A DNA stretch of 64,000 bases from Toxorhynchites rutilus septentrionalis (taxonomy: Eukaryota > Arthropoda > Insecta > Diptera > Culicidae), in assembly GCF_029784135.1 (NCBI RefSeq), contig NC_073745.1, positions 63,326,218-63,390,217 on the forward strand, read 5' to 3'. Below are positions 1 to 12,300 of the stretch, piece after piece; the first letter of the stretch is position 1, and each line of letters starts with the position of its first letter. Both the position numbers and the translations under genes were made by a program. A model generated the notes under the pieces. The model was not told the origin of the DNA and ran no database searches. It saw only the letters and a list, made by a program, of their open reading frames with translations.

Positions 1-87
1 ATTGCTCGCTGGCTCATCGACCAAAAAATCGACGGAATATGCTATGTTGGAGAAGATAAAAGCAAATTCAAAGTTATTGCTCGCTAA
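1..87 (+). CDS. 3' end of an unidentified gene (partial)
   Basis: Frame 1 is open from the window edge and ends at TAA 85-87 after 28 codons (IARWLIDQKIDG...KFKVIAR). Its composition (tryptophan, mixed charged residues, mixed third positions) looks more coding than the AT-rich flank. It would converge on the trehalase 3' end with only about 265 bp between the stops, which is a common arrangement. No canonical AATAAA follows closely. I do not recognise the protein, and 28 codons can be open by chance. Confidence 0.3.
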   Translation: MARWLIDQKIDGICYVGEDKSKFKVIAR

Positions 88-351
88 TTATTCCACATTA
101 AACAGTAGGACAAGCTAAAGTTTGTTATTCAATAACGGATAAATGGGTACTGTAACAGGCAACATTCTCTGTGTGTTTTGCGATGTCTAATTTTATGTAT
201 TGTTAGCATTCAAACACACGGTAAACGAAATACTAACACATAACTTCCACTGGAAATCCATGCCGAAACAGTTAAGTCCCAATGACAGGGGTCTCGAGTT
301 AGATGTGAACAATTCGGTTATACTTAATTTTACGGAATAGGAACAATACTG

Positions 352-382
352 TTAATTATACTCCAAATAAGGTACGTTGCCG
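352..382 (-). CDS. Treh: Trehalase exon 7, short C-terminal tail (probable)
   Basis: An 81-bp intron (383-463) with donor CGG|GTGAGG and a strong pyrimidine-rich acceptor CTTCTCACTTTTCAG|CG joins exon 6 in phase 2 to [10 protein letters not shown] and TAA 352-354. This puts about ten polar residues behind the hydrophobic segment, favouring a transmembrane anchor over GPI. The acceptor quality is the main support. Confidence 0.55.
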
Positions 383-3300
383 CTGAAAAGTGAGAAGAAA
401 GGTACGAAGGTAAGAAGGTATAGGTACAATAAGAACTGAAGTGATCTGACAGACTCACCTCACCCGAATATCCCGATGAAGAAGGCCACAATCGTCGCCA
501 GAATACCTGAGTTAATGGAATACGACACAAGAGCGCCCGCGCCGTTTTTGCTGTCATCTGTCATTGTGAGAAGTCGAACAGAATTGGGAAATTAAAGGGT
601 GTGTCACATCGAATTGCATCACGGAAAAACGCTGTAGAAATTCGCCCAGTAGACCGATCCTTTTGAAAATTTTAGACAGTAAAATAAAAACTATTAAACA
701 ACTTTTGGCATTTTCTTTTTATTCATACTTCGAGCCTAAGCCCGTATGCTCGCACCTTCCTCTTTACCCCGTCCATAAGGTTCTGTACAACGTCAGGTTG
801 TAGTTTTTTTTGAACAGAAATCCATTTTCTCTTGAAGTCCGCCTCCGATTTGACAACTTTTGGGTTCTTCCGGAGGGCCTGCTTCATAATCGCCCAATAT
901 TTCTCTATTGGGCGAAGCTCCGGCGCGTTGAGCGGGTTCATTTCCTTTGGCACGGAGGTGACCCCGTTGGCTTCGTACCACTCCAACACGTCCTTTGAAT
1001 AGTGGCACAAAGCGAGATCCGGCCAGAAGATGGTCGGGCCCTCGTGCTGCTTCAATAGTGGTAGTAAGCGCTTCTGTAGGAACTCCTTAAGGTAAACCTG
1101 CCTGTTTACCGTGCCGGTCATCACGAAGGGGGCGCTCCGTTTTCCGCAAGAGCAGATCGCTTGCCACACCATGTACTTTTTGGCAAACTTGGAGAGTTTC
1201 TGCTTGCGAATCTCCTCCGGAACGCTGAATTTGTCCTCTGCGGAGAAGAACAACAGGCCCGGCAGCTGACGAAAGTCCGCTTTGACGTAGGTTTCGTCGT
1301 CCATTACCAGGCAATGCGGCTTCGTCAGCATTTCGGTGTACAGCTTCCGGGCTCGCGTCTTCCCCACCATGTTTTGCCTTTCGTCGCGGTTAGGAGCCTT
1401 CTGAACCTTGTATGTACGCAGGCCCTCCCGCTGCTCGGTCCGCTGGACGAATGAACTTGACAAATTCAGCTTATTGGCTACATCCCGGATCGAACTTCTC
1501 GGATCACGTCTAAACTGCTTAACTACGCGCTTGTGATCTTTTTCACTGACGAAACATCCATTTTAGCCGATCTTCACCTTCCGGTCGATGGTTAGGTTCT
1601 CGAAGTATCGTTTTAGTACTTTGCTGACCGTGGATTGGACGATTCCCAGCATCTTACCGATGTCCCGATGTGACAACTCCGGATTCTCGAAATGAGTGCA
1701 CAGGATTAATGAAATGAGTGCACAGGAATTAACGCTCTTTTTCGTTCGACGACATTTTTCCAAATTTACGAAAAATTGACAGTGAAGCATGGCCAACGTG
1801 ATCTATACACTCTTATCTGATTATAAGCGAAAGCTGTAGATATAATTCCTAAAAATTAAATTTCTACAGCGTTTTTTCCGTGATGCAATCTGATGTGACA
1901 CACCCTTTAAAAGGCTGGCTGGTACAGTTAATGACCGGACCGGACTGACTTCATACGAATGATTCAATTATGACGGTATGATGCAATTTTTCGACACATT
2001 GACCGAATTCAAACCTAATCACCATGCTTGATTGTTCCCAAATCCCAAATGCGAGCTGTCAATCAGAACGTGAAACAGGTACCAATGTTAACGTGACAAA
2101 ATGAGGGATGTTCTCCATTACCAAGTGAACGGAAAGCACACACATGCGTTTCTTTTTTTTTTCTCAATGGGTTACCAATTTGAAGTTTATTACAGTTTAT
2201 CATGCTTGCACTTTGAGGCCCGTTCTGTAGAACCTATTTTACTACTTTTAGAAAATCTAAAACAACATCTTACTCTACCTAGCAATTCGAGAAAACAGTT
2301 CCTAAAAATACAATCAAATGGGCTATCACCAACACCAACGGGTGGTTGGAGGAATAGGCACGGTAGTTTTTGAAAATTTTCGGCTCTGCAGTGCCATAAT
2401 CTAAATTACTAAAATGCACAAATAATAGCTCCTAGGTTTAAACAACACTGTAACTACAAAACAAAAAAAATGCTCTCATACACAGGTATACTATTCGACA
2501 AGCTATATACGTATAACAAAGTGATTGTTTGAAAGGTTGGGAAACTTCCTGAGTAACTTTACTTTAAAAACGAACCTAGTGTATATTAAAAATGCTCTAA
2601 AAGAAAGTATGCTACGTCTCGATTAAAAGAAAAACATGTTTCTGCAATAAATATGCGCTTAAAAGTCAATAACATAGATGTAATCTTCTAAAATCTTACA
2701 GATAAACGCCATTGCAGCCTTTTCTGCGCTAACAACCAAAAATCTACTATCTATCGTTCTCGTTGGTGGTGGAAATGTTTGATTGTGGGTGTGCACACAT
2801 AAGATGGCGACAGTGTGCGGGGGGGCACATGCGAGAGCGGAACGTTTGTCTTTTGTTGTTGTGGGGTGAACGTGCCAACACGTGCTTTTCATGCAAATTT
2901 TAATGATTTCCTCCGAAAAAAAAAGTGTGCATGATTCCCAGTTTTCGTTTTTGGTTTGCTGTTCCCGAACACATACACATACATACGCACACACTTCACA
3001 GGAACTGTCATGATCGAGCAAAATGGCCGAACACACGAATAAACAACAAAATGGTGCGCTAAGCTGTTTGGCTGCGCTGTTCCGAGTTGTGTTTTGCTGT
3101 TGACAACGCGAGCAATGAGCAAACAACTGTTGTTGGTGTAGATGATGATGATCTTGAACATTGTCGGGGTATTCTGGGCTTTTTTGTGCGTCTCTCTATT
3201 GATTCGAACCTGTTGTTATCCGATCGGCGTATTTATTCAGCAGATCCATAACGGCACCGTTCGACCAACCGAACCCGGTTTGAACTTCGTATTCGCCACC

Positions 3301-6300
3301 ACCACCATGGCCGCCAAGTTCCTCAGCGTTGTACTGAAATAGGAAATACGATGAAAGTTAATAACCAGATTATTTTCAGTTGCTATTGCAGAAATACGAT
3401 ATCTTCCCCTCGAGTCTGTGTCGTGGCGAGAGGCAAAGTGTGGCGAAGCGAAAAGAGAAAACGTATACCTGTGTGTTATATTAATTTTGTGCCAATGAAT
3501 TTTAGTTGCTCACCATACAGTATACAGTGATACAAACTCCAATTCGCTGGCCTAGAATAGCACTTCGGTCACTGTTCCTGTTGTAAGAGACGACTAATCG
3601 GGTGATAACGTACGATGTTCGTCTAGGCTTACACTCTGTCCAACTTCTATAAGACCACCCTGATTCTATTTCGTTGCAACACAAACAATTAGAATTTCAA
3701 CAAGATACATTCATACATTGGTGAATGCTTTGAATAAAGTATATTTAACATCAATTTCGTTCAAAAGAGTTGTTTGTTTATTTATTGTGCTAATACGAGG
3801 GTCACTATTTATATTTCGGGAATTGGCAACACTGATGTCATGTGAGTCCATCTGACGGTTCCATCGTAAAGTTTGACATTTTTGGACGATATACGTACTC
3901 AGAGCATTTTGTCATACGGACGCTATTTGTTTATTTTATATTTAGTTGAAAGTTTGGTCTCGGCAAAAAAATGGAACTGAATCGTGAACATTTTCGTGCG
4001 ATGATTTTTTACGACTTTCGACGTGGATTATCACAACAAGAGTGCGTCAATCAACTTAATTTGACTTTTGGCGATGAAGCTCCATCAAAAACCACTGTGT
4101 ATCGCTGGTATAGTGAATTCAATCGTGGTTGTAGTTCGCTGTCCGACGAGTTTCGTGAAGGTCGTCCAAAATCGACTGTAGTGCCAGAAAACATCGATGC
4201 TGTGCACGAAATGATTAAGCAAGATCGTCATGTAACCTATTGTGAGATTGAGGCATCCCTAAGCATTAGTTCCACCAGCATATATGTGATTTTACATGAA
4301 CACTTAGTTGTGCGAAAATTATGTTCACGTTGGATCCCACATAATTTGACAATCGCTCAAAAAAAAAAAAAAAGGCTCGTGTCGATTGGAATAAATGTTT
4401 TGAAAATTGGTTTAATCGCATGCAAAAGTGTATCGATCATCGTGGCGAGTACTTTGAAAAACAATAATAATATATTCGCAGCTTAACTATTTGTTTTTGT
4501 TCCTATTCCCGAAATATAAATAGTGATCCTCGTATATGATAATTTCAGCTGTCCAGTTTCTATAAGACTACTTCACACCATTCTATAAGACCACAGACCA
4601 CCCTCAGTGTAGATTCTGTGTACAAAGATTCCCCCTAAGATTTTCAACAGGATTCAAGTCTGGAGAGCGAACCGACCAGTCAAAAAAATTAAGTTTGGTT
4701 CCTTAACCCATTGCTTAGTTTACTTGCTGGTATGAATAGTAGCATTGTTTTGCTGGAATGTGAATTTTTTGTGACGATATGTGACGATTGCAGAACATGT
4801 ATGAATGATATGAAAGCTATCTTGAGCATTCCGGTTACGCAGAATTCCGCCCAAACCATGCTCGAGTCTCCACCAAAATTCCTGGTTGAAAAATACTGTT
4901 CCATCTTCCGTAAATAACGTCAGTACCCGTTGAAACCATGAGAACTATCCAAATTGAACTTTTTTCGTCAGTGAAGATAACCTATACATTGAAGAACTTT
5001 TCGTTATGGTATTTCGTATATAGCAAAATGTATTCTTTTGGAAACATTCTTTGTCACAACATACCAAGTCCCACTGTCGGTTCATGTGAGCTTTGGCAAA
5101 ACTCAGACATCTTCCGATGTGAGATGGTGTAAGATGAGGAGTTTTAACCTTTTAAGCCCGAGGATTTTTTACCGAAATTTGACGAATCGTCACCCGAGCT
5201 ACTAAACTAGTAGTTGAAATATTGCTTTATTTGCACATGCGGTTTGAGGATTTTTGAGGAACCTGTTCTAGCTATTTCCCGCTTATCCCGGTCAGAGAGC
5301 TTCGATTTACGTGGAGCTCTCTCCTTTTTAACGTATCGTTGAGGATTCGCCAAATAATTGAGCACTACTTGATGGGATCATCCAATCCGACGAGAAATTT
5401 CTCTGATACCAACATTTTCTTGGTGAAATGCATCGATTTGTCTTTCTTCTCTGTCCGTGAGGACTTTTCCCTTCGGCATTTGCCAGATTAATTGATCAAA
5501 ACAACTAAAACAACAAAAAGTCACAGGAGGGTTGTGTCCGAGACACGACCGCATAGTTGACGTAGGATTCCGTTAGGCTATCTGTTGATTTTAGATATGT
5601 TTGAAGAATTACATCGTTAAACTCTTTGATAATGATTTGATAGCCCTGGACAGGGCCGTTTTGTTTGGTTTTTGGGTATTGTTTGTTCACTCCACCAGTG
5701 TCTACCGAGTGACGATGACAAAAGGATGGTGAACAGTCGTTGGATGGTGCGTATCAGATAATAGATACCGGAGTGGAACGAGATATGATGAAAATCGCCC
5801 TCTGTGATTCAGACGAGATGCATCCTGTGTTGTGTATGGATGAAATGAAGAAAAAAAAAACTCACCAATGTAATATAAGATAGTTAACAATACCGAGCAC
5901 AATTATCAATTTTTCTCATCAGTAGAAACATGTTACTTTAATATAGAGAAAACATGTTTGAAATGGAAAAGGTAATTTTCTTTTATAATTTTTTTTTTAC
6001 TTTCTGAGTGTTTATTCAATCCAATGCGAATTTTTAATTGGATTAACAACACCTTATACTATATGTAGATCATATAGGAAATCACTTTTTCTAATATTTC
6101 TTCACTTTTCCAATTTTTCTCGCCGTATAAACTTTCCTTGGGTGAAAATGAACACAACAAAACAGACAGCTTAAAACGAACGACCCGTTATCGAGCGGGA
6201 ACACATCTTGATTTTCATTTATGAAAATTGAAATAAATCGTTTCATATATTAAGCCATTTTCAACACAACTGCTACCATATACAATTTTACACTTATACT

Positions 6301-9300
6301 TGTGCCAAATTTTTCACAAAACACGATCGGTAATTGATATGAAATTTCACGAAGCAACCAACATTAAAGTTCCAAATTTATATTTTATGTGCTAGAATTA
6401 ATCGTATCACTCACCTTACTTGCAATATAAAAAAGCCCCGACTTACATATATTTGCAATGTTGATTTCCCCAGGGCAGCTTGGTTTTAATGTCTCTGTTA
6501 GGGAACACATTTCGATGGGAACAAAAGCTCCCCTTACTTTGATGTATTTGCAATGCCGATTTCCCCAAGGCAGATTGGCTCTGATGTTTCTGTAAGGGAA
6601 CACATTTCGGTGAGAGCAAAAGCTCCCCTACTTTTATGTATTTGCAATGTTGATTTCCACCAGGCAGCTTGGTTTTGAAGTCTCTGTTAGAGACCCGCCG
6701 TATGTGTCGTCAATTTTGACCAATCAGAAGAGGGTATTTCCGTTAAGATAGGGGTTGAGATTTTTCAATTGTTCGGTAGTTAGTTTCATGACATATATTA
6801 TTTTCTTCAACATAAAAAATTGTTATGGAGTGCCGAAATCGATTGACGCAAAAATTTCATAAATCCATCATGAAATGACTGAGCAATAAACGTTTGAAAT
6901 TGAACAATTTTCACGATGTGCTCGATTTTCGATTTTCAATTTGTACCCCAATATGTTCCCGAAAGACGTAATCCTACGTCAAAAAATGTAACTGGTCTTA
7001 TAGAATCTTGACAGTTCAAAATACGAAAATATTCGTTTACGCTCAGCGCTTGCACACACACATATGAAAATCATGGAGTGTATGGTACTCACCAATACCT
7101 ACACACTAGAATATAAATTGAAGCATTGTTTGTTTACAATGACACAAAGCAGCACCTGGTCTTATAGAAGTTGGACAGAGTGTATGAACTAGGTACCAGG
7201 CTCGGATATCACATTCCTGTCTTACGCTGACCGGCTCTGAAGACGGTTTCCATGAGGGGCCGTGTCAACTCTTGCACTGCTTGCAAAGATAAACTTGGGA
7301 TCACTAAAAGTGACTATGTACAACGAGTGGAGATAGCGCCTCGTAAGGAGGACTCAAATACAACAACATGGGGCCGCGTGCAACAACGAATGAAAACAAA
7401 CACAATAGGAAGAACTGAGTGCAGGCCTTGCAAACTATTCGTGGCTGGTAGCCGATCAACGAAAGAATATGCAGACTGAGGATGCGAGACCAATTCTTCA
7501 ACATCAGCATTATAAAGATAAAGAAGAATTCTACGCGCAGCTAGAGTGTGAATGCGATCGCTGTCCAAAACACGAGACTTAAACGTTCAGGTTGGCCAAG
7601 AGGAGGAATTCAGACCAGTATTCGTAAATCGCAGAAGTTCTTCAAGAAACTAAGCGCTTCGCACAAAGGTTTTGTGTTGCGGGCCGAAATGTGCCGAAAA
7701 TGAACAAGGAAGCAGGCATCTTGACGAACGAACGCGAGGTGATCGAACGGTGGAGGCAGCACTACGATGAAATTAGTTTGACGATTCCACCGATATTAGC
7801 GGAAAAAAGTTTTTATGATGATCACGCGAACCGTATTCTAGGAAGATGAATCTCTCACAATCAAGGATTGTTTTCACAAATTATTCGTAGTTGTCACCGA
7901 CTCTAGAACTTTACAAGATTTGTAACAAGCTCATTCAGTGAGAACAGAATTCCATGCACGGAAGAATATGCATGGATATGGAACTGAGGTGCATAAATTT
8001 TGACAGGAGAAAATTTGTCCCTCGCTTCTTTGCTAAAAAAGATCATTTATTTTATTTATTTTAGTTTATTTATTTTATTTATTTTTTTATTTATTTAATT
8101 TGTATTATGTAACTTGAGACTTCGGTCTCATTTAAATGCTACAATGATTTGTATACAGAACAGTGCGTCACTAATATAACTTTTATGATTTCAATTTGAC
8201 TAATTCTACTAATTTAACGGTTAAAGTGCTCTAAACATTTCTTCTTAAATGCAAATTTCGAATTCATTAGAGTAAGATTATTGGGTAATGAGTTCCAATG
8301 TGAAACACCTCTCACGAAGAATGAATTGCCGTATTTGGAAGTGGAGTGTCGAGGGATAACATATTTCCTTGCGCGCGCGGTTCTCAAAATATTTAATTTT
8401 TCGTGTAAATAGCCAGGATGGCTTGTTCTCGCAAGATCAAATAAGAATAAGCAACATCTCAGGCGCAAACTTTATAAATGGGCAATTAAGCAGACGATAC
8501 TGTAAATGAGAAACCCTGGAAAATCTATTCAAGTTGAATACATATCGTACACATGCATTCAATGCTATTTGTAATCTCGATTGAGCGTACATTGATGATT
8601 CGGAAAGCAGGAAATCACAAGCGATGAAATGAGGTAATACAAGACTTTTGAAAAGCTTGAGTTTCATATCCGCACTGAGGAAAGATGTAGTAGCATACAA
8701 TGTACGAAGACCAGCATACACTTTCCCACATTGTTTGAATATATATTTATCAAAACTAAAGTTGACGGCGCCAGTGGTTGTATGGTTAGCGTAACAGCCT
8801 CACAATCCGATCGGCCTGGGTTCAATCCCAGCTGGCGTCGTTGGGATTTTCTGAGGCGAAAAATCTCTGGTTACGTCTTCCTTCGGAGCGGAAGTAAAAG
8901 AAGTTGGCCCGGCTCATGAGTTGTTGAGTCTGATAGGTAGGAACAGGTGGAGTCGCCTCCCTGATGTCGGTGATTGGCACTTAAGTGGCGGAAATAGGCC
9001 GACGAAAAATAAGCGAAGATAAAAAAAAAAAAAAAAAAAACTAAAGTTGGATTGAATAGTGATGCCAAGGCTGACACCATCTTCAACAAATTCTATTGTT
9101 GAGTTGTTAAACTGCAACGTCGGTTTTAGTATGATGTTGTTTTGAGAGTTGTTTATGAATAAAGCATTGGTTTTATTAAAATTCAACACAAGCTTATTCA
9201 TGTTCGACCATGCATATATTCTGGCTAAATCATCGTTGATTTTCTTTGAAACCATTGTTGCCGAATTATCCTGACAATCATAGTAAATTTGCACATCGTC

Positions 9301-12300
9301 CGCAAAGATGTGAATTTTGCAAAATTTCAACACTTGAGGAAGATCGTTAATATATAAGGAGAACAATATTGGTCCTAGAATTGAGCCCTGAGGTACTCCA
9401 GAGCATATAGGAAGGAATCTAGAAAAATCTCCATGACATAAAACTGTCTGGGTTCGATCTGTTAAATATGATTGAATAAGTGTGGTTGAATGGTTAGAAA
9501 AATTGAAGTTTTGAGCCAATTTTTTGCAAAGCATTTCGTGGGAAATTGTATCGAAGGCTTTAGAAAAATCCAGAAGTAATAGAACAACTGGTCGTCCCTT
9601 ATCCAAGACCATCCCAATGTCATCAAATACCTTCAGCATAGCAGTTTTTGTACTGTGTTTAGGACGATATCCGGATTGAATTGAACTTAACAGATTATTT
9701 TGATTTATATAAGTGCAGATTTGGTTTTTGACAATCCGTTCGAATACCTTAGATAACGCACAAAGTATACTTATTGGACGTAAGTTCTGAATACTGTCCA
9801 AATTAGCTTTCTTTTTGATCTTTTTGACTTCTTCCAACCCTCGGGAAAAATGCTTGTTGTTATGATGCAGTTGAATAAGTGGGTTATGGGTTTAATCACA
9901 AGTGGATTGATTGCCTTCAGAAATTTGATTGGAAGAGAATCAAGACCTGTTGCATTAGATTTCATGTGGAATAGTTCAATTACGACATCAATTTCGCTCA
10001 TTAAATTGAAATAAAATGAATTTCGTGCAATAAAAGCTTGATTGTTGTCATTTTGAACAAAACTTGATCTTTCAGAAAAATTGCTAACGAAAACTTCATT
10101 TATTTCATTTGAATCAAATGACACAGGAGGTGATTTCTTAGATTCACCTAGCCCTAAGGTTTTCAATCTCTTCCATAATTGTTTAGAAGGAACATTGGTG
10201 TCAATCCGGCTACCATAAAACGTTTCCTTCGCCTGACGAATAAGCAGAGTCACTTTGTTCCGAAGTGTTTTGAATACTTTATGATCATTAGGATTTTTGC
10301 TATTTTTCCATTTTTTGTAAGCCAGATCACGATCAATGATGGATCTACAGATGCGATCATTAAACCAAGGGTTTTTAGCTTGATCCGGTATGAGTGTTCG
10401 AATAGGTACAAAATTATCGTGCAAGTATTTTATATTTGAGTTGAAAAACTTAAGCAATACATTAGGATCATTTGATCGATAAAAACTTAACCAATCAAAA
10501 GATTGAAAGACTTGAAAAATACCATCTACATCCATTGAATAATAGTCTCGATATTCAACTTGTCTTGGAGTTGGTAATATTTCAAAATCAAGTGATGCGA
10601 AAATTAAGTCGTGATTTGAGAAAACAGGCACGTCGATTTGATTGAAGCGAAGCAAACGGGAATAACAGTTAGCCAACATAAGATCCAATTGGGAGGCGCC
10701 ATTTTTATGGAAAAATGTTGGTTCGCAACCTAAACTCAACATCTTGTGGATAGACAGGATAGATTCATGCCTCGTTTTTTGCAATAAAACGTATCTGCCA
10801 CATCATTGTGGTAAATATTTGTAATGGAACGAACTGCAATCTTTGTGTCTAAGGAATATTACATAGTTGTTTGTGAAGTCCTGTTCAATTTTGTGATACA
10901 TTATAACCAGCTGGAAGCGTAATTGATAGTGCAAAACATAAGTATAAGCTGCTACATCAACTGATATTTATTTTCAGCATTATCCCTAAAACAGCAGCAA
11001 GTAGGATTACCGCAAGCTGCTGTTGACTGAATTTCGTTTTTTTTTGGTTGTGTTATTGTGTTGGTATTTTGCTACGCTCGTGCTTAGGCCAATGGATGAA
11101 TGTGGTGTATGTAAGGATGGTATTGTGATCAGCGATGATCCGGTTTCTTGTGTTGGAAATTGTGGCGCTCGTATGCACAGGCGCTGCACGAATCTAACTA
11201 AAGCAGCTGTAAAGCTGATCAATGATAATGTAAATATACTGTTTAAGTGTAATGAGTGTTTATCTGCTAGCAAAAGTGAGCCACATGATTTGGTTGTTGA
11301 TATTTCATTGTTGAAAGAGGAAATGAAAAAGCTCAATTTCATATCTGAGACAATAACCAATATTCGTGATACGGTTGCTTTGCAGATAAACAGTGCATTG
11401 GAAAAAGCTAAACATGTTTTGGAAACGAGCCTTAATACTGCTCTTCAAGAACATATGAATAAGCTTGAGAGCAGTGTGGCTAGAATTGTGGAAAAAAATA
11501 TATTGAACAAAAAACATGAAATTGAAAGTCAAAATATAGTTGCAATGAACAGGAAAAGAATTGTTGAAAGGGATACGCGATCGGAATCTGATTTTAATCC
11601 TAGAAGGAAAATAAAGATTATGTCGAATAGTAATGATAAACCAATTCTCATTGAAACCAAAAATGACGAGGTTTTTCATACTACTGACACATTATCTTTC
11701 GCGAACGTTGTTTCGAGAAATCCCAAGATATCAGAAAAACGTAAGGCTGGTTCTGTTATTGTTGTTAAACCGGTAGAGTCGATTCAAAGTAACGATAGTA
11801 CCCGAAATGAAATAAAGAAAAAACTCGATCCAAAAATACATAATGTCCGCAGCTTTCGAAACGGGAAAGAAGGCTCGATTATTATAGAGTGTGCAACAGT
11901 AGAAAAATGTAGTTCGATAAAATCCGATATTGAAAGCAAATTAGGTGAAAAATATAAAGCTGTTGTCCCGAAACCATTAAAACCAAAAGTGAAAATTTTG
12001 GGAATGTCTGATCGGTATTCCTCTGTTGTTTTTATAGACTTGTTGAAAAGTCAAAATGAAAACATCGGGATAGGTGACGTTAATGTGGTTGTTATCTATG
12101 AGAATCCACGCTTCAAGTACAATAAATATAACGTAGTGCTTGAAGTTGACAGTAAGTCTTTCAAAAATTTAATAAGCGCTGAAAAAGTCAACATAGGATG
12201 GGATCGGTGTCCCGTAGTAGAAACATTCAATGTTATTAGGTGCTTCAAATGTGGAGAGTTCGGCCATATAAGTAAAAATTGTCTAAATGATGAAAAATGT

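Larger units (their letters stand above)
3632..7182 (-). mobile_element. Tc1-like element carrying two nested insertions
   Basis: Inverted ends start CACTCTGTCCAACTTCTATA at 3632 and mirror at 7182, each flanked by TA (3630-3631, 7183-7184). Transposase remnants run on the minus strand. Two younger elements sit inside it: a mariner (3796-4532) on the 3' side and a tandem-repeat element (5520-6980) on the 5' side. Extra internal copies of the TATAAGACC motif occur near 4555-4595 and 6993. Without the insertions the host element is about 1.35 kb, normal for Tc1. Confidence 0.85.
8035..10790 (-). mobile_element. CR1/L2-like LINE, 5' truncated, split by a SINE
   Basis: The ORF2 C-terminal half lies in three pieces on the minus strand: linker/pre-RT (9771-10784), RT (about 9046-9837) and post-RT regions (8437-8721 and 8214-8468). 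The 3' end is an (A/T)-rich TTTATTTATT tail at 8035-8100, typical of short-repeat tails. A SINE interrupts it at 8765-9036. The clade is inferred from the RT style only. Confidence 0.8.

Noticed and set aside
3196..3210. TAG at 3196-3198 as the only trehalase stop
   Set aside because: Exon 6 joins exon 5 in exact phase and supplies a membrane-anchor tail, so I treat read-through as an alternative rather than the sole end.
3142..3342. Plus-strand 66-codon hydrophobic frame
   Set aside because: It is the antisense of trehalase exon 5, whose minus-strand reading gives the conserved GGGGEY...GFGWSNG block with good splice sites.
6385..6603. Frames in the ~94-bp repeats (also 16084-16386 and 61247-61530)
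   Set aside because: Translations repeat the same phrase per unit; products of the tandem array.
8765..8845. Functional tRNA gene
   Set aside because: The A and B boxes belong to a SINE head followed by a body, poly-A tail and target duplication.
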